A stretch of DNA of 64,000 bases, taken from contig CALSQD010000001.1 of assembly GCA_943788405.1 (NCBI GenBank), positions 1 to 64,000 on the forward strand. Direction: 5' to 3'. The number at the start of each line of letters is the position of its first letter. Positions within the stretch are counted from its first letter, which is position 1. Position numbers and translations under genes: made by a program. Below are positions 34,497 through 43,006 of this stretch, in pieces. The notes beneath the pieces are model-generated. The model worked only from the letters and a program-made list of their open reading frames with translations, searched no databases and was not told the origin of the DNA. This stretch comes from an uncultured Flavobacteriales bacterium. GTDB lineage: Bacteria > Bacteroidota > Bacteroidia > Flavobacteriales > BACL11.

Positions 34497-35228
34497 ATGA
34501 GAAGCTTAATATTCCTATGTTTTACTTGTTTTTGTTTTAACACTTTTGCTCAAAAAAATAAACAAAGCGCAATCACTTTTGGATACACCCATCAATTACC
34601 TATTGGTGATTTATCCGAAAGATTTGGCAATAATTCTTCACTTGGATTTTCTTACTTTATGGAAAAAGAAAACAACCTATTTTTTGGAATAGAAGCAGGA
34701 TATCTTTTTAGTAATAATGTAAAGGACAGCACTATTTTTGACAATATCTCCACCTCAACAGGAGCAATTATTGGAGCTGATGGAACTTATGCAAATGTTA
34801 ATTTGATGGAAAGAGGCTTTGATACCCATGTGTTTATTGGCTATGCTCATCATCTTAAAGAAAATAATTTAAGTGGATTTTACTTTTCTGGCGGACTAGG
34901 TTTTTTGCAACATCAAATTTTTATTGATACAAAAAACCAGAATGTACCTCAGTTGGATGAAGAGTATAAAAAAGGGTATGACCGTTTAACAAATGGGTTT
35001 AGCACAAAATGGGAAACAAGCTATAAATACTATAGTCCAAATGGAAAATTTCAGATGTATGCAGGTGTAAACATGACAATAGCTTACACAAAAAATAGGC
35101 GACCTTACTTATTTGATAAAATGGAATATACTCCTAATAATAATAGTTGGGACAATCTACTTGGAATAAATGCAGGAATTATTATTCCTATTCACCGAAA
35201 AAATGAAGAAGAGTTTCATTATTATTAA
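34497..35228 (+). CDS. Predicted outer-membrane beta-barrel protein
   Basis: A 243-residue protein with a signal peptide (MRSLIFLCFTCFCFNTFAQ) and alternating hydrophobic/aromatic strands (ITFGYTHQL, NLFFGIEAGYLFS, FYFSGGLGF, FQMYAGVNMTIAYT, LLGINAGIIIPI), which suggests a small OmpW/OmpA-like barrel. No specific family was recognised. It ends one base before waaA, so the two are probably co-transcribed, linking it to the LPS layer only by position. Confidence 0.6.
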   Translation: MRSLIFLCFTCFCFNTFAQKNKQSAITFGYTHQLPIGDLSERFGNNSSLGFSYFMEKENNLFFGIEAGYLFSNNVKDSTIFDNISTSTGAIIGADGTYANVNLMERGFDTHVFIGYAHHLKENNLSGFYFSGGLGFLQHQIFIDTKNQNVPQLDEEYKKGYDRLTNGFSTKWETSYKYYSPNGKFQMYAGVNMTIAYTKNRRPYLFDKMEYTPNNNSWDNLLGINAGIIIPIHRKNEEEFHYY

Positions 35229-36413
35229 ATGAGCATTCTATACAATTTTAGTATTAAGCTTTATGTAATTGCAATTCATTTTGCAGCACTATTTAACAAT
35301 AAGGCTAAGTTGTGGGTAAACGGAAGAAAAAACATTTTCCTGAAATTAGAAAAAGCTACAAAAAACCAAGAGAGTATTATTTGGTTTCATTGTGCATCTC
35401 TTGGGGAATTTGAGCAAGGAAAACCTATTATTGAAGGCTATAAACAAAAATACCCTACCCATAAAATACTATTAACTTTCTTTTCTCCTTCTGGCTTTGA
35501 AATCCGTAAAGATTATGAAGGTGCAGACTGGGTTTTTTATCTTCCTTCTGATACCAAATCAAATGCAAAAAAATTCATCAATATTGTAAATCCAATAAAA
35601 GTAATTTTTGTTAAATATGAATTTTGGTTTAATTACATGAGTGAATGTAAAAAACAGAATATTCCTTTTTATAGTGTTTCTGCCATCTTCAGAGAAGAAC
35701 AAGCATTCTTCAAATATAGCTGGTTTACAAAGCAACTACAAAATATAACTCACTTTTTTGTTCAGGATAATACTTCAGCTGGACTCTTAAAATCCAAAGG
35801 ATTTACTAACACTAGCACTAGTGGAGATAGTCGTTTTGACAGTGTACTAGAAAACACCAAAAACCCTAAAGAATTTCCTTTAGTTAAAGATTTTTGCAAA
35901 TGTAAACCAACTATTATTTGCGGAAGTACATGGCCAAAAGATGAAGCGCTTTTAAGTCAGTTTATAAAAGAAAACCCTCAATTCAACTACATCATTGTTC
36001 CGCATGAACTTGGAAATATAAATGCTTTACAGAAACAGACGAATGCCCAATTATTTTCAACTGCAAATACAAAAAACATCAATTCAAGCAATGTACTTAT
36101 CATTGACAGTATTGGCATCCTATCTCACATCTATCAGTACGGAAACATAGCATATATTGGCGGAGGCTTTGGATCAGGAATACATAATATTCTGGAAGCA
36201 GTAACTTTTGGACTGCAAGTTGTTTTTGGTCCAAACTATAAGAAATACAAAGAGGCAAGAGAATTAATAGCTTTAGGAGGAGCAAAAAGTATTAGCAGTA
36301 AAGAGGAACTATATAAAGCTTTTAATCACTTTAATAATTTTGACCAAACAATCGATACCAGCTATATAACGAGCAGGAGTGGCGCTACTGAAACTATTCT
36401 AGAAAGTCTATAA
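35229..36413 (+). CDS. waaA: 3-deoxy-D-manno-octulosonic acid transferase (WaaA/KdtA)
   Basis: A 394-residue GT-B glycosyltransferase: an N-terminal hydrophobic segment, IWFHCASLGEFEQGKPII (51-68, containing the conserved SxGE), FFSPSGFE, YEFWFNYM (near 134), and the C-terminal nucleotide-binding IAYIGGGFGSGIHNILEAVTFG. It transfers Kdo from CMP-Kdo to lipid A precursor at the inner membrane. A strong terminator follows at 36417-36447. Confidence 0.93.
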   Translation: MSILYNFSIKLYVIAIHFAALFNNKAKLWVNGRKNIFLKLEKATKNQESIIWFHCASLGEFEQGKPIIEGYKQKYPTHKILLTFFSPSGFEIRKDYEGADWVFYLPSDTKSNAKKFINIVNPIKVIFVKYEFWFNYMSECKKQNIPFYSVSAIFREEQAFFKYSWFTKQLQNITHFFVQDNTSAGLLKSKGFTNTSTSGDSRFDSVLENTKNPKEFPLVKDFCKCKPTIICGSTWPKDEALLSQFIKENPQFNYIIVPHELGNINALQKQTNAQLFSTANTKNINSSNVLIIDSIGILSHIYQYGNIAYIGGGFGSGIHNILEAVTFGLQVVFGPNYKKYKEARELIALGGAKSISSKEELYKAFNHFNNFDQTIDTSYITSRSGATETILESL

Positions 36414-36416
36414 AAC

Positions 36417-36447
36417 AAAAAAGCAGAAACTTTAGTTTCTGCTTTTT
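36417..36447. terminator. Intrinsic terminator after waaA
   Basis: Fourteen-base arms AAAAAGCAGAAACT and AGTTTCTGCTTTTT around a short TT centre, with flanking A and T runs so it works in both directions. The following 36448-36608 stretch holds no gene or promoter that I can see and marks the left edge of the accessory island. Confidence 0.88.
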
Positions 36448-36608
36448 GTACTCTTGACGAACAGGAAATTCAAAAAGTCAAAGTAGATTTAGAATCACTT
36501 TTCTCGTTAAAATCACTACTAATATCTAAAGGATTATATAACAATAAATGCACTATTACAACTTAAGTTATCTGATTAGAGTATTACCTAATAGGTATTA
36601 AACACTCT

Positions 36609-37778
36609 CTACAACTCTCCTTTAAATGCTTTACTAAGTATGGAGGACTTTAACTGCTTGAGGTAAGCCAACTGCTCCTCTAATTTGGATTGGGTTTGTT
36701 TTGACTTTAACAAAACATCATCAGCAATTTTTACAACTTTCATTTGACTATCTATTGAAGGAACAGGTATTTCAAATTCCTTCACTGCAGATTTACTTAC
36801 CTCTTTAAAAGTTGTAGAATTACTTAAATTTTCAATGGTCTTATTAAAGTGCTTCAAGCAAAAACACAAATAACGATTATTTAGTCCTTCTCCACATATA
36901 AAATTAGTGAATCCCTGATTGGTGGAAAGCGGTATTTCAGCAATTGCAATCTTACCTATACTTGCTCTTGTGGAATAAACAACCGAACCTTTAGGAAGTA
37001 ATTTTGCTGAACTTTTTTTGAGTCCTATATCAGTAATCTTTTTACGAGAATCACTAACAATAGATATTTCCCCAATTGGAGGTAAGTCAATAGGGCTTAA
37101 CCATACTATTTCCCCATCCCAATACTCTGAAATTTTTGTTTTGGGAGTTCCTCCGCCAATTACATCACAAACCTCTTCCAATTTTTTCTCTTCCCAACCA
37201 TCTGCTTTACCTTTTTCAAACACCTCTTTAAGTACGGAGGGCAACAAATTCTTTGCCTGTACTAAACTTTCTTCTGTAAGGCTTATGGCTTTGTCTATTT
37301 TAGCAAATAAGGTGTCTATTTTGGCTACTATACGTTTTTGTTCTTCAAGGGGTGGTAGAGGAAAGTTTATTGATTTTAGTTTTGCTTGATTTAACTTTGG
37401 TACAGTAGTACCTGTTATATAATCCGACAAGTCAGATACATCTAAAAAGTTAACTAACCATTTATCAATTAAAAGATTTTTATCAACCCTAAGAACGTGA
37501 GCGTGATTATTAACCCAATATTTACCTTCTGCAATGAATCCAGTTTTATCTCCTCTTTCCCATTTTGCCCCATCCTCACCTACTAAAACAAGCCGTTCAT
37601 CAAATATATAATCATTAATATAATCAACAATTTTTGTAGCGCCATAATAAGGATACTCACCACTCTTTCTGTCTTTTTGACTAATAGGCTTTCTCAATCT
37701 ATCAAGTACTTCACAAGTTGCTTCAATTGTAGTATCCACCCATCCCTTTGGTAATGTATTTGCCTCAACACTATTCAT
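36609..37778 (-). CDS. hsdS: Type I restriction-modification specificity subunit HsdS
   Basis: A 389-residue HsdS with two target-recognition domains (about 8-150 and 195-340), each followed by a conserved helix: PPLEEQKRIVAKIDTLFAKIDKAI (about 147-170) and the terminal QTQSKLEEQLAYLKQLKSSILSKAFKGEL. The TRDs set the bipartite DNA target; the sequence cannot be read from the protein. It overlaps hsdM by eight bases in an hsdR-hsdM-hsdS operon. Confidence 0.93.
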   Translation of the reverse strand: MNSVEANTLPKGWVDTTIEATCEVLDRLRKPISQKDRKSGEYPYYGATKIVDYINDYIFDERLVLVGEDGAKWERGDKTGFIAEGKYWVNNHAHVLRVDKNLLIDKWLVNFLDVSDLSDYITGTTVPKLNQAKLKSINFPLPPLEEQKRIVAKIDTLFAKIDKAISLTEESLVQAKNLLPSVLKEVFEKGKADGWEEKKLEEVCDVIGGGTPKTKISEYWDGEIVWLSPIDLPPIGEISIVSDSRKKITDIGLKKSSAKLLPKGSVVYSTRASIGKIAIAEIPLSTNQGFTNFICGEGLNNRYLCFCLKHFNKTIENLSNSTTFKEVSKSAVKEFEIPVPSIDSQMKVVKIADDVLLKSKQTQSKLEEQLAYLKQLKSSILSKAFKGEL

Positions 37779-39228
37779 TCAACAACCTTTCTATATGGTT
37801 AATCAATTCCCCTAACTCCTTATCGTTTGTTCTAATGGCGTGTAATATCTCTTTGGGTGGTAATAGTTCTTCTTCTTGTTCTGCATTAGGGTTCTTGGCA
37901 GAAATATCATAACCTTTTATGTCCTCAACTTTTACAAGCCAAGAGTTATCGCTTTCTTTTTTACTTTCATACAATTCCAAAAACTCCTTAAAGTGCTCGT
38001 ACTGTATCGGCTTGTTTTTAGTCAGTTTGTATGGTGGTACTAATTCGTAATACCAAATATCAGAAGTTGCTCCTTTTCTATCAAAATATATAATGTTGGT
38101 TTTTACTCCACTATAAGGTAAAAATACTCCTGCAGGTAAACTCAATATCGTATGAACATTAAAGTTTTCTAAAAGTTCCTGCTTTACTTGTTTAAAGGCG
38201 TTATTCCCTTGAAATAACACTCCCTCAGGCACTACAATGGCTGCTTTACCATCCAACTTCAACATCTTCATAAAATGTTGCATAAACAGTATTTCGGTTG
38301 CTCCACTTTGTACAGGGAAATTCTGTTGTACTTGGCTCTTTTCTTTCCCCCCAAAAGGTGGGTTAGCCAATATCACATTGTGCCTTTCTTTTTCTTGTAT
38401 ATCTCGTATGTTCTCAGTAAGGGTGTTTTGCTTATATACATTAGGGCTATCAATACCGTGCAATATCATATTCATAACTCCCATTACATAACCCAAAGGG
38501 GTTTTCTCATTACCAAAGAAAGTATCTCTTTTTAAAAATTCTTGTTCCTTAGTACTAAGGTTTCCTTTTGACATATGGTCATAGGCTTGTATCAAAAAAC
38601 CTCCTGAACCCACAGCACCATCATATACTGTTTGTCCTACTGTTGGGTTTACTGACTCTACCATTGTTTTAATTACGGCTCTTGGTGTGTAAAATTCTCC
38701 TGCATCAGAAGAACCACCCATATTTTTAAGTAGTGTTTCGTAAATCAATGAGAGTTCAAACATCTCATCATTACTCTGAAAATTAAGCGTATCAATTACA
38801 TTCAGTACTTCACGCAAGGTACTTCCGTTTGCAATGTTGTTTCTGATATAGCCAAAGATATTCCCTACCATATAACGCACCGATTTCACATCTTGCACAT
38901 CATCATTAAAACTTTTTAGGTACGGAAATAAATTCTGATTTACATAATCGGTTAAATCATCAGAAGTAACGGCATTTCTAATGTCTAACTTTCCATTTTC
39001 ATCCTTTGGGCAAGCCCAAGTACTCCACCTATGTTCTTTGTCAATTACATAATTGTAAGTTCTGTTTTCTAAAAATGCTTCATCATTTAAGGAACTCTCG
39101 TGGTCATCAAGGAATTTCAAAAACAATACCCAAGATATTGCTTGTGTATAATCCATTGCTCCACTAATTCCATCATCCGTTCTTAGGATGTCTCTTACTT
39201 GGTCTATCTTATTGCTTAATTCACTCAT
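37771..39228 (-). CDS. hsdM: Type I restriction-modification DNA methyltransferase HsdM
   Basis: A 485-residue N6-adenine methyltransferase: HsdM N-terminal domain (DYTQAISWVLFLKFLDD), GEFYTPRAVIKTMVE, SAM motif I VYDGAVGSGGFLIQAY near 201 and catalytic motif IV ILANPPFGG near 284. With HsdS it methylates the target adenines and protects host DNA. It starts six bases after the second hsdR fragment. Confidence 0.94.
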   Translation of the reverse strand: MSELSNKIDQVRDILRTDDGISGAMDYTQAISWVLFLKFLDDHESSLNDEAFLENRTYNYVIDKEHRWSTWACPKDENGKLDIRNAVTSDDLTDYVNQNLFPYLKSFNDDVQDVKSVRYMVGNIFGYIRNNIANGSTLREVLNVIDTLNFQSNDEMFELSLIYETLLKNMGGSSDAGEFYTPRAVIKTMVESVNPTVGQTVYDGAVGSGGFLIQAYDHMSKGNLSTKEQEFLKRDTFFGNEKTPLGYVMGVMNMILHGIDSPNVYKQNTLTENIRDIQEKERHNVILANPPFGGKEKSQVQQNFPVQSGATEILFMQHFMKMLKLDGKAAIVVPEGVLFQGNNAFKQVKQELLENFNVHTILSLPAGVFLPYSGVKTNIIYFDRKGATSDIWYYELVPPYKLTKNKPIQYEHFKEFLELYESKKESDNSWLVKVEDIKGYDISAKNPNAEQEEELLPPKEILHAIRTNDKELGELINHIERLLNE

Positions 39229-39233
39229 ATTTT

Positions 39234-40256
39234 TTAGGATGCTTTATATATATTTTCTTGTAGTTGATAATATGCTTGTTTAAGTTGAGGTAATCCCCCA
39301 AACACATTCTTTGCGTCTTGTATCGAACCTAAATCACTTAATTTTATAAGGTCTCCTATTTTATCTTCTCCTAACTCCTCAACACCATCTGCTTCATAAC
39401 GCTCCAGAACAAACTTCAAGAAGTCAATGGCTTTGTAATCAGAATACACTGCAAATACTTGCTCGTTATCATTTACTCTCGAAACCCTTTCCTTTCGTGT
39501 TTTCATAGGAGTATTGAAAGAAAGATAAGCAAGTACATCAAAGATGTCTGAATCTTCTGCATTCATCATTGATTTTAAATCTTTAAGGTTATTTGAACCA
39601 AAACCTGCATTTTCTAATTCAGTAAACAGTATGGCTCTTTCAGATGGGTTTTTCCAAATTGTTCTTAACTGTTCTACATCTTTGTAAAGGCTTGGCAAAC
39701 TACCAACCAATTGCTTCAAAAACTCTTCAGCATTAAGTGGCGTACCATCTGCACCTACATATCTTGTATCTATATCTATAATCTCAACTGTTCTTCCGTG
39801 TGCCAATTTTACAATTACCTTCTCCTTCTTTTTGTAATCAGGATTTGGTTCGCTAACTTTTGCAGTACTTGTAGTAGTCCTTTTTATGGTATTAGTAATT
39901 TGTTCTTGTTCTTCAGCAACTCCATCCCATTCTTCATCATAGAAGTTGTTGGTTGCTCCTGTATAGTCAATGATGGTAAAGTAGTCTTTCCCTTCAAAAA
40001 TCCGTGTTCCTCTTCCTACAATTTGCTTAAACTCCACCATTGAGTTAATATTCCTAACTAATATAATGTTCCTTACATTTCTTGCATCTACTCCTGTGGT
40101 TAGCATTTGAGATGAGGTAAGAATTACAGGAATATCTTTGTCATTATCTTGAAACTGCTCTAACTTATCTTTTCCTCTTTGCCCTTCATCAGAAGTTACC
40201 CTAACACAATAGTCCATATCTCTAATGGTTTTGTGTCGGTTTATGGCATCTCTCAT
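39234..40256 (-). CDS. hsdR: HsdR C-terminal fragment (helicase domain 2 and EcoEI-type C-terminus)
   Basis: A 340-residue frame that begins MRDAINRHKTIRD, the continuation of the upstream fragment's CVDQEHALR. It carries the second RecA-like half with TSSQMLTTGVDARNV and motif VI QIVGRGTRIF, then an EcoEI_R_C-like domain (PSLYKDVEQLRTIW to LQENIYKAS). An ATG overlaps the TGA of the upstream frame, so reinitiation could make a two-part enzyme. More simply, loss of one A in the stretch AGAATGAGA would have split a single hsdR gene. Confidence 0.85.
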   Translation of the reverse strand: MRDAINRHKTIRDMDYCVRVTSDEGQRGKDKLEQFQDNDKDIPVILTSSQMLTTGVDARNVRNIILVRNINSMVEFKQIVGRGTRIFEGKDYFTIIDYTGATNNFYDEEWDGVAEEQEQITNTIKRTTTSTAKVSEPNPDYKKKEKVIVKLAHGRTVEIIDIDTRYVGADGTPLNAEEFLKQLVGSLPSLYKDVEQLRTIWKNPSERAILFTELENAGFGSNNLKDLKSMMNAEDSDIFDVLAYLSFNTPMKTRKERVSRVNDNEQVFAVYSDYKAIDFLKFVLERYEADGVEELGEDKIGDLIKLSDLGSIQDAKNVFGGLPQLKQAYYQLQENIYKAS

Positions 40257-41533
40257 CTAAGTGCGTGTTCTTGATCTACACAAAACACTATGGATTTATC
40301 CATAGGATTAATTAAATTAAGAATGCTTTGTGCAATCTTATCTATTCTTTCTGGGATAATGATTGTTCTATTAAACTCATTTTGGTCGTATTGCTGTTTC
40401 TCTAATTCTCCTTGCTTTACACTATCTCCTGATTTAAAGACATACTCATCCAAATTGGTACGAACTCTTTTTACCTTGTAAGGAGTTAAGAAACCGTCAT
40501 TAATACCTTCTTTTAATGAGTATTCATACACAGGTTTACCAAAGTAATTGTAAGTATCAACATTATCTTCTCGCTTTGGGGTTGCTGTTAATCCTAAATG
40601 AACTGCATCTTCAAAATGGTCAAGTACTCGCCTCCAACTTCCTTCATCATTTGCACTCCCTCTGTGGCACTCATCAATAATAATGATGTCAAAGAAATCC
40701 TTTGGATATTGTTTATAATATTCTAAAATCTCATCATTATTTGCTCCACCTGTGATGGCTTGGTATATAGCAAAATATACATTGGCAGCAGATGGCACTA
40801 CTCCATTTCGTTTTCTAATTTCTTTTCCATCAACTTTTACAATCTGTCTTTCAATGTTGTTAAATGTATTGATGGCTTGGTCAACCAATATGTTTCTATC
40901 CGCAAGAAATAATACTTTTGGCTGTTGTTCTTTCCCATCTACTCTCCATTTCAAATTCAATAACTTCCTTACAATTTGATAAGCAATAAATGTCTTTCCT
41001 GTTCCTGTTGCTAAAGTAAGTAGCACTCGGTTTTTTCCATCAGCAATAGCGCCAATTGCTCTTTGCACGGCTAATTTCTGATAATATCTTGGAATCATAG
41101 AACCCTCTTGAACAAGAGGTTCTTTTAACATCTTTACTTTTTGAGGGTTATTCCCTTGTACTCTTTGATATAATTCTTCAGGTGTAGGGTACGAGTCTAT
41201 TTCTTTTCCTGTGTCTGACTCCATATCATACTCAAAAATTCCGTGTCCATTTGTAGAATAAACAAATCTTACTCCTAACTTATTACCATAATCTTGTGCT
41301 TGTTGTAAGCCTTCAGTTATTGGCAAACCTTCTCTTTTGGCTTCAATCAGTCCTACATTAGTATTATTATACTGAAGTAAGTAATCAACAGAACATTGTT
41401 GTCCTTTACCACCTCCAGGAGTCTTTTTACCATCTGTAAAAGTGTACTCGCAATTTAGATATTCATCTTTCCAACCTATTGATTCAAGTGACCTATCTAT
41501 AAGTTGTTTTCGTGTATTTGCTTCATTTAACAT
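40253..41533 (-). CDS. hsdR: HsdR N-terminal fragment (nuclease domain and helicase domain 1)
   Basis: The start is set at the ATG at 41533 (MLNEANTRKQLIDRSLESIGW), the typical HsdR beginning; the frame from 41563 adds ten unlikely residues. The fragment contains the endonuclease region (VDYLLQYNNTNVGLIEAKRE, with E-x-K), Walker A TLATGTGKTFIA, the DECH box IIIDECHRGS, motif III LGLTATP and motif IV SIVFCVDQEHALR, where it stops. Both required nuclease and ATP motifs are present, but motifs V-VI are in the next frame, so restriction activity depends on the two parts working together or on a frameshift. Confidence 0.88.
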   Translation of the reverse strand: MLNEANTRKQLIDRSLESIGWKDEYLNCEYTFTDGKKTPGGGKGQQCSVDYLLQYNNTNVGLIEAKREGLPITEGLQQAQDYGNKLGVRFVYSTNGHGIFEYDMESDTGKEIDSYPTPEELYQRVQGNNPQKVKMLKEPLVQEGSMIPRYYQKLAVQRAIGAIADGKNRVLLTLATGTGKTFIAYQIVRKLLNLKWRVDGKEQQPKVLFLADRNILVDQAINTFNNIERQIVKVDGKEIRKRNGVVPSAANVYFAIYQAITGGANNDEILEYYKQYPKDFFDIIIIDECHRGSANDEGSWRRVLDHFEDAVHLGLTATPKREDNVDTYNYFGKPVYEYSLKEGINDGFLTPYKVKRVRTNLDEYVFKSGDSVKQGELEKQQYDQNEFNRTIIIPERIDKIAQSILNLINPMDKSIVFCVDQEHALR

Positions 41534-41654
41534 AGAACCCCAAAAGTAGAAAATTGGATGCAAAAAATGGTTCGTTTGTTTGGTCAGTTTTTTACAATGG
41601 GGGTTTCAGTATAAAAAAGACTGAAAAATTGAAAAATAATTGTTTGGTGGGGGT

Positions 41655-42218
41655 TTATTTGATGTAGTCGGATGTAGGAAGGAAAACACCCTTTTTTTCA
41701 TCTGCTTGCTTGCGTTTTTTTAGTTCACGCATAATATAGGCTTTATTGCTTCTTTTTACCTTATCCTTACTTCCTTTGGGTCTACCAAGTTGCTTGCCCT
41801 TCATTTTAACCCTTCTCAAACCTTCTTTTGTTCGCTCACTAATTAAGGCTCGCTCAAATTCAGCAAAAGCGGAAAGTATATGAAAATGTAATTTTCCGCT
41901 TGCTGTAGAAAAATCCAAGTTATCGGAATATGAAATGAAGGCAACTCCCTTATCAATTAGTTCTTTTGTTTCTAAAATTAACTCGGTAGAACTTCTTGCC
42001 CAACGATCTAATTTGTAAACCACCACAGAATCATAAACACCTTTACGGAGAAGACCTAATAGTTTCTGTTTGATGGGTCTTGTTTTTCTACTGCTCTCAA
42101 CTTCTTCAAAGATGTCGTATTCCCATCCATTAGAGTTAGCAAACTCTAATAATCTTATCTTTTGATTTTCAGTAGTCTGCTTTGCAGTAGACACTCTATT
42201 GTATAACGCTACTTTCAT
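41655..42218 (-). CDS. Small serine recombinase (resolvase/invertase family)
   Basis: A 187-residue protein with catalytic serine in YNRVSTAKQ (Ser10), VVYKLDRWARSSTELI with the arginine cluster near 66-74, ILSAFAEFERALISERTKEGL near 113-133 and a basic C-terminus (GRPKGSKDKVKRSNKAYIMRELKKRKQ) that may bind DNA. Such enzymes resolve cointegrates or invert segments. It is between hsdR and a set of tiny genes, overlapping the next upstream gene by four bases. Inversion of hsdS domains cannot be inferred because no second hsdS is present. Confidence 0.88.
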   Translation of the reverse strand: MKVALYNRVSTAKQTTENQKIRLLEFANSNGWEYDIFEEVESSRKTRPIKQKLLGLLRKGVYDSVVVYKLDRWARSSTELILETKELIDKGVAFISYSDNLDFSTASGKLHFHILSAFAEFERALISERTKEGLRRVKMKGKQLGRPKGSKDKVKRSNKAYIMRELKKRKQADEKKGVFLPTSDYIK

Positions 42219-42397
42219 TGTTTTAAAGAGTTAGACATAAACTTGTACGAGTTAGCGGTATTACCTATTACCTTCATTATAATACCACTAACATATATAA
42301 TTGCGATAGCACCTAATCCATATAGAGTATATTTCACATAATCACTTGATAGTATTTCTTTAACTGCTTGTTTCTGAAAGTCTTCTTTTGTTTTCAT
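42215..42397 (-). CDS. Small single-pass membrane protein, function unknown
   Basis: A 60-residue ORF with one hydrophobic segment (YTLYGLGAIAIIYVSGIIMKVI, about 23-44) between a charged N-terminus and a polar tail. No family was recognised. It overlaps the resolvase start by four bases, the usual sign of translational coupling, which supports coding. It overlaps the neighbouring membrane ORF upstream by 38 bp in another frame. Confidence 0.5.
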   Translation of the reverse strand: MKTKEDFQKQAVKEILSSDYVKYTLYGLGAIAIIYVSGIIMKVIGNTANSYKFMSNSLKQ

Positions 42398-42551
42398 CTA
42401 TTATTAATTTTAAAAGCATATATCCTATAATTAGCATTACACCATATCCTAAATAACTCACAGCATATCCACTTTTAATATTTGTATTTGAAATTTCATT
42501 GGGGATAGTATGTATTTCACTATTATTTATAATTTCAAGTGCTTTATCCAC
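42360..42551 (-). CDS. Small single-pass membrane protein, function unknown
   Basis: A 63-residue ORF with one hydrophobic segment (YLGYGVMLIIGYMLLKLII, about 33-51) followed by a charged tail (DENKRRLSETSS). No family was recognised. It overlaps the next gene upstream by eight bases and the membrane ORF downstream by 38 bp; the two membrane proteins may be a pair carried by the element. Confidence 0.45.
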   Translation of the reverse strand: MDKALEIINNSEIHTIPNEISNTNIKSGYAVSYLGYGVMLIIGYMLLKLIIDENKRRLSETSS

Positions 42552-42894
42552 ATTTAAGAATTCTATAATTCCCTTTCTCTGTCTTCTGATATCCTAAATC
42601 AAAAATAACAGCAGTATTTGTGCCTTCTATTTGATGAAAAGAAGTCATTTGGTTGAAATTGAACCCCGCTCCTCTTAAAAACTCTTTTGAACGAACTACT
42701 TCACTTTTAGAGTTTAAATTTGATATTAAAATATTGTAGTTGTTTTTTAAAACTTTAAAAATAGGAAGTTTATTTCTTCTTTCTTTTTTAGCCATTGCGT
42801 TGTGATATGCAATTCTTGATTCAGAGTTTAAAAACTTCTGATTACTCCTTTTAGGTATGAATGTTTGATTAGTATATGGACAAATTCTTTGCAT
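42544..42894 (-). CDS. Hypothetical protein with degenerate zinc-ribbon-like N-terminus
   Basis: A 116-residue protein. The N-terminus CPYTNQTFIPKRSNQKFLNS followed by ESRIAYHN recalls the small mobile-element zinc-binding pattern C..C...F.PKR.NQKFCS..CR.AYHN, with all but the first cysteine replaced. The second half (LRGAGFNFNQMTSFHQIEGTNTAVIFDLGY) is a separate small alpha/beta-like region. It is the leftmost reading gene of the minus-strand cluster, divergent from the MerR-like gene across a dyad. Function unknown. Confidence 0.55.
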   Translation of the reverse strand: MQRICPYTNQTFIPKRSNQKFLNSESRIAYHNAMAKKERRNKLPIFKVLKNNYNILISNLNSKSEVVRSKEFLRGAGFNFNQMTSFHQIEGTNTAVIFDLGYQKTEKGNYRILKCG

Positions 42895-42944
42895 TTTATA
42901 TGTTTTTCTTAATAATATATATGTACAAATATAAATAAATTCTA

Positions 42945-42967
42945 TTACATATGTGTTATATATGTAA
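42945..42967. promoter_or_regulatory. Inverted repeat between divergent island genes
   Basis: Arms TTACATAT (42945-42952) and ATATGTAA (42960-42967) around seven bases, upstream of a TACATTTG promoter box at 42976-42983 for the MerR-like gene. It is a reasonable operator for that regulator; the region is very AT-rich, so confidence is limited. Confidence 0.45.
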
Positions 42968-43006
42968 ATTATTATTACATTTGCGTATTAAAACATATTA
43001 TATGCT

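Noticed and set aside
36447-36460. Possible left attachment core: TGTACTCTTGACG resembles TGTACCCGGGACG at the tRNA-Leu 3' end (10 of 13)
   Set aside because: A match of this quality is expected by chance at a few percent in the region searched and it includes mismatches at the centre; not enough to call attL.
41655-42218. Resolvase as an invertase that switches HsdS specificity
   Set aside because: Only one hsdS gene is present and no inverted repeats or spare target-recognition domains were seen, so there is no substrate for inversion in this window.
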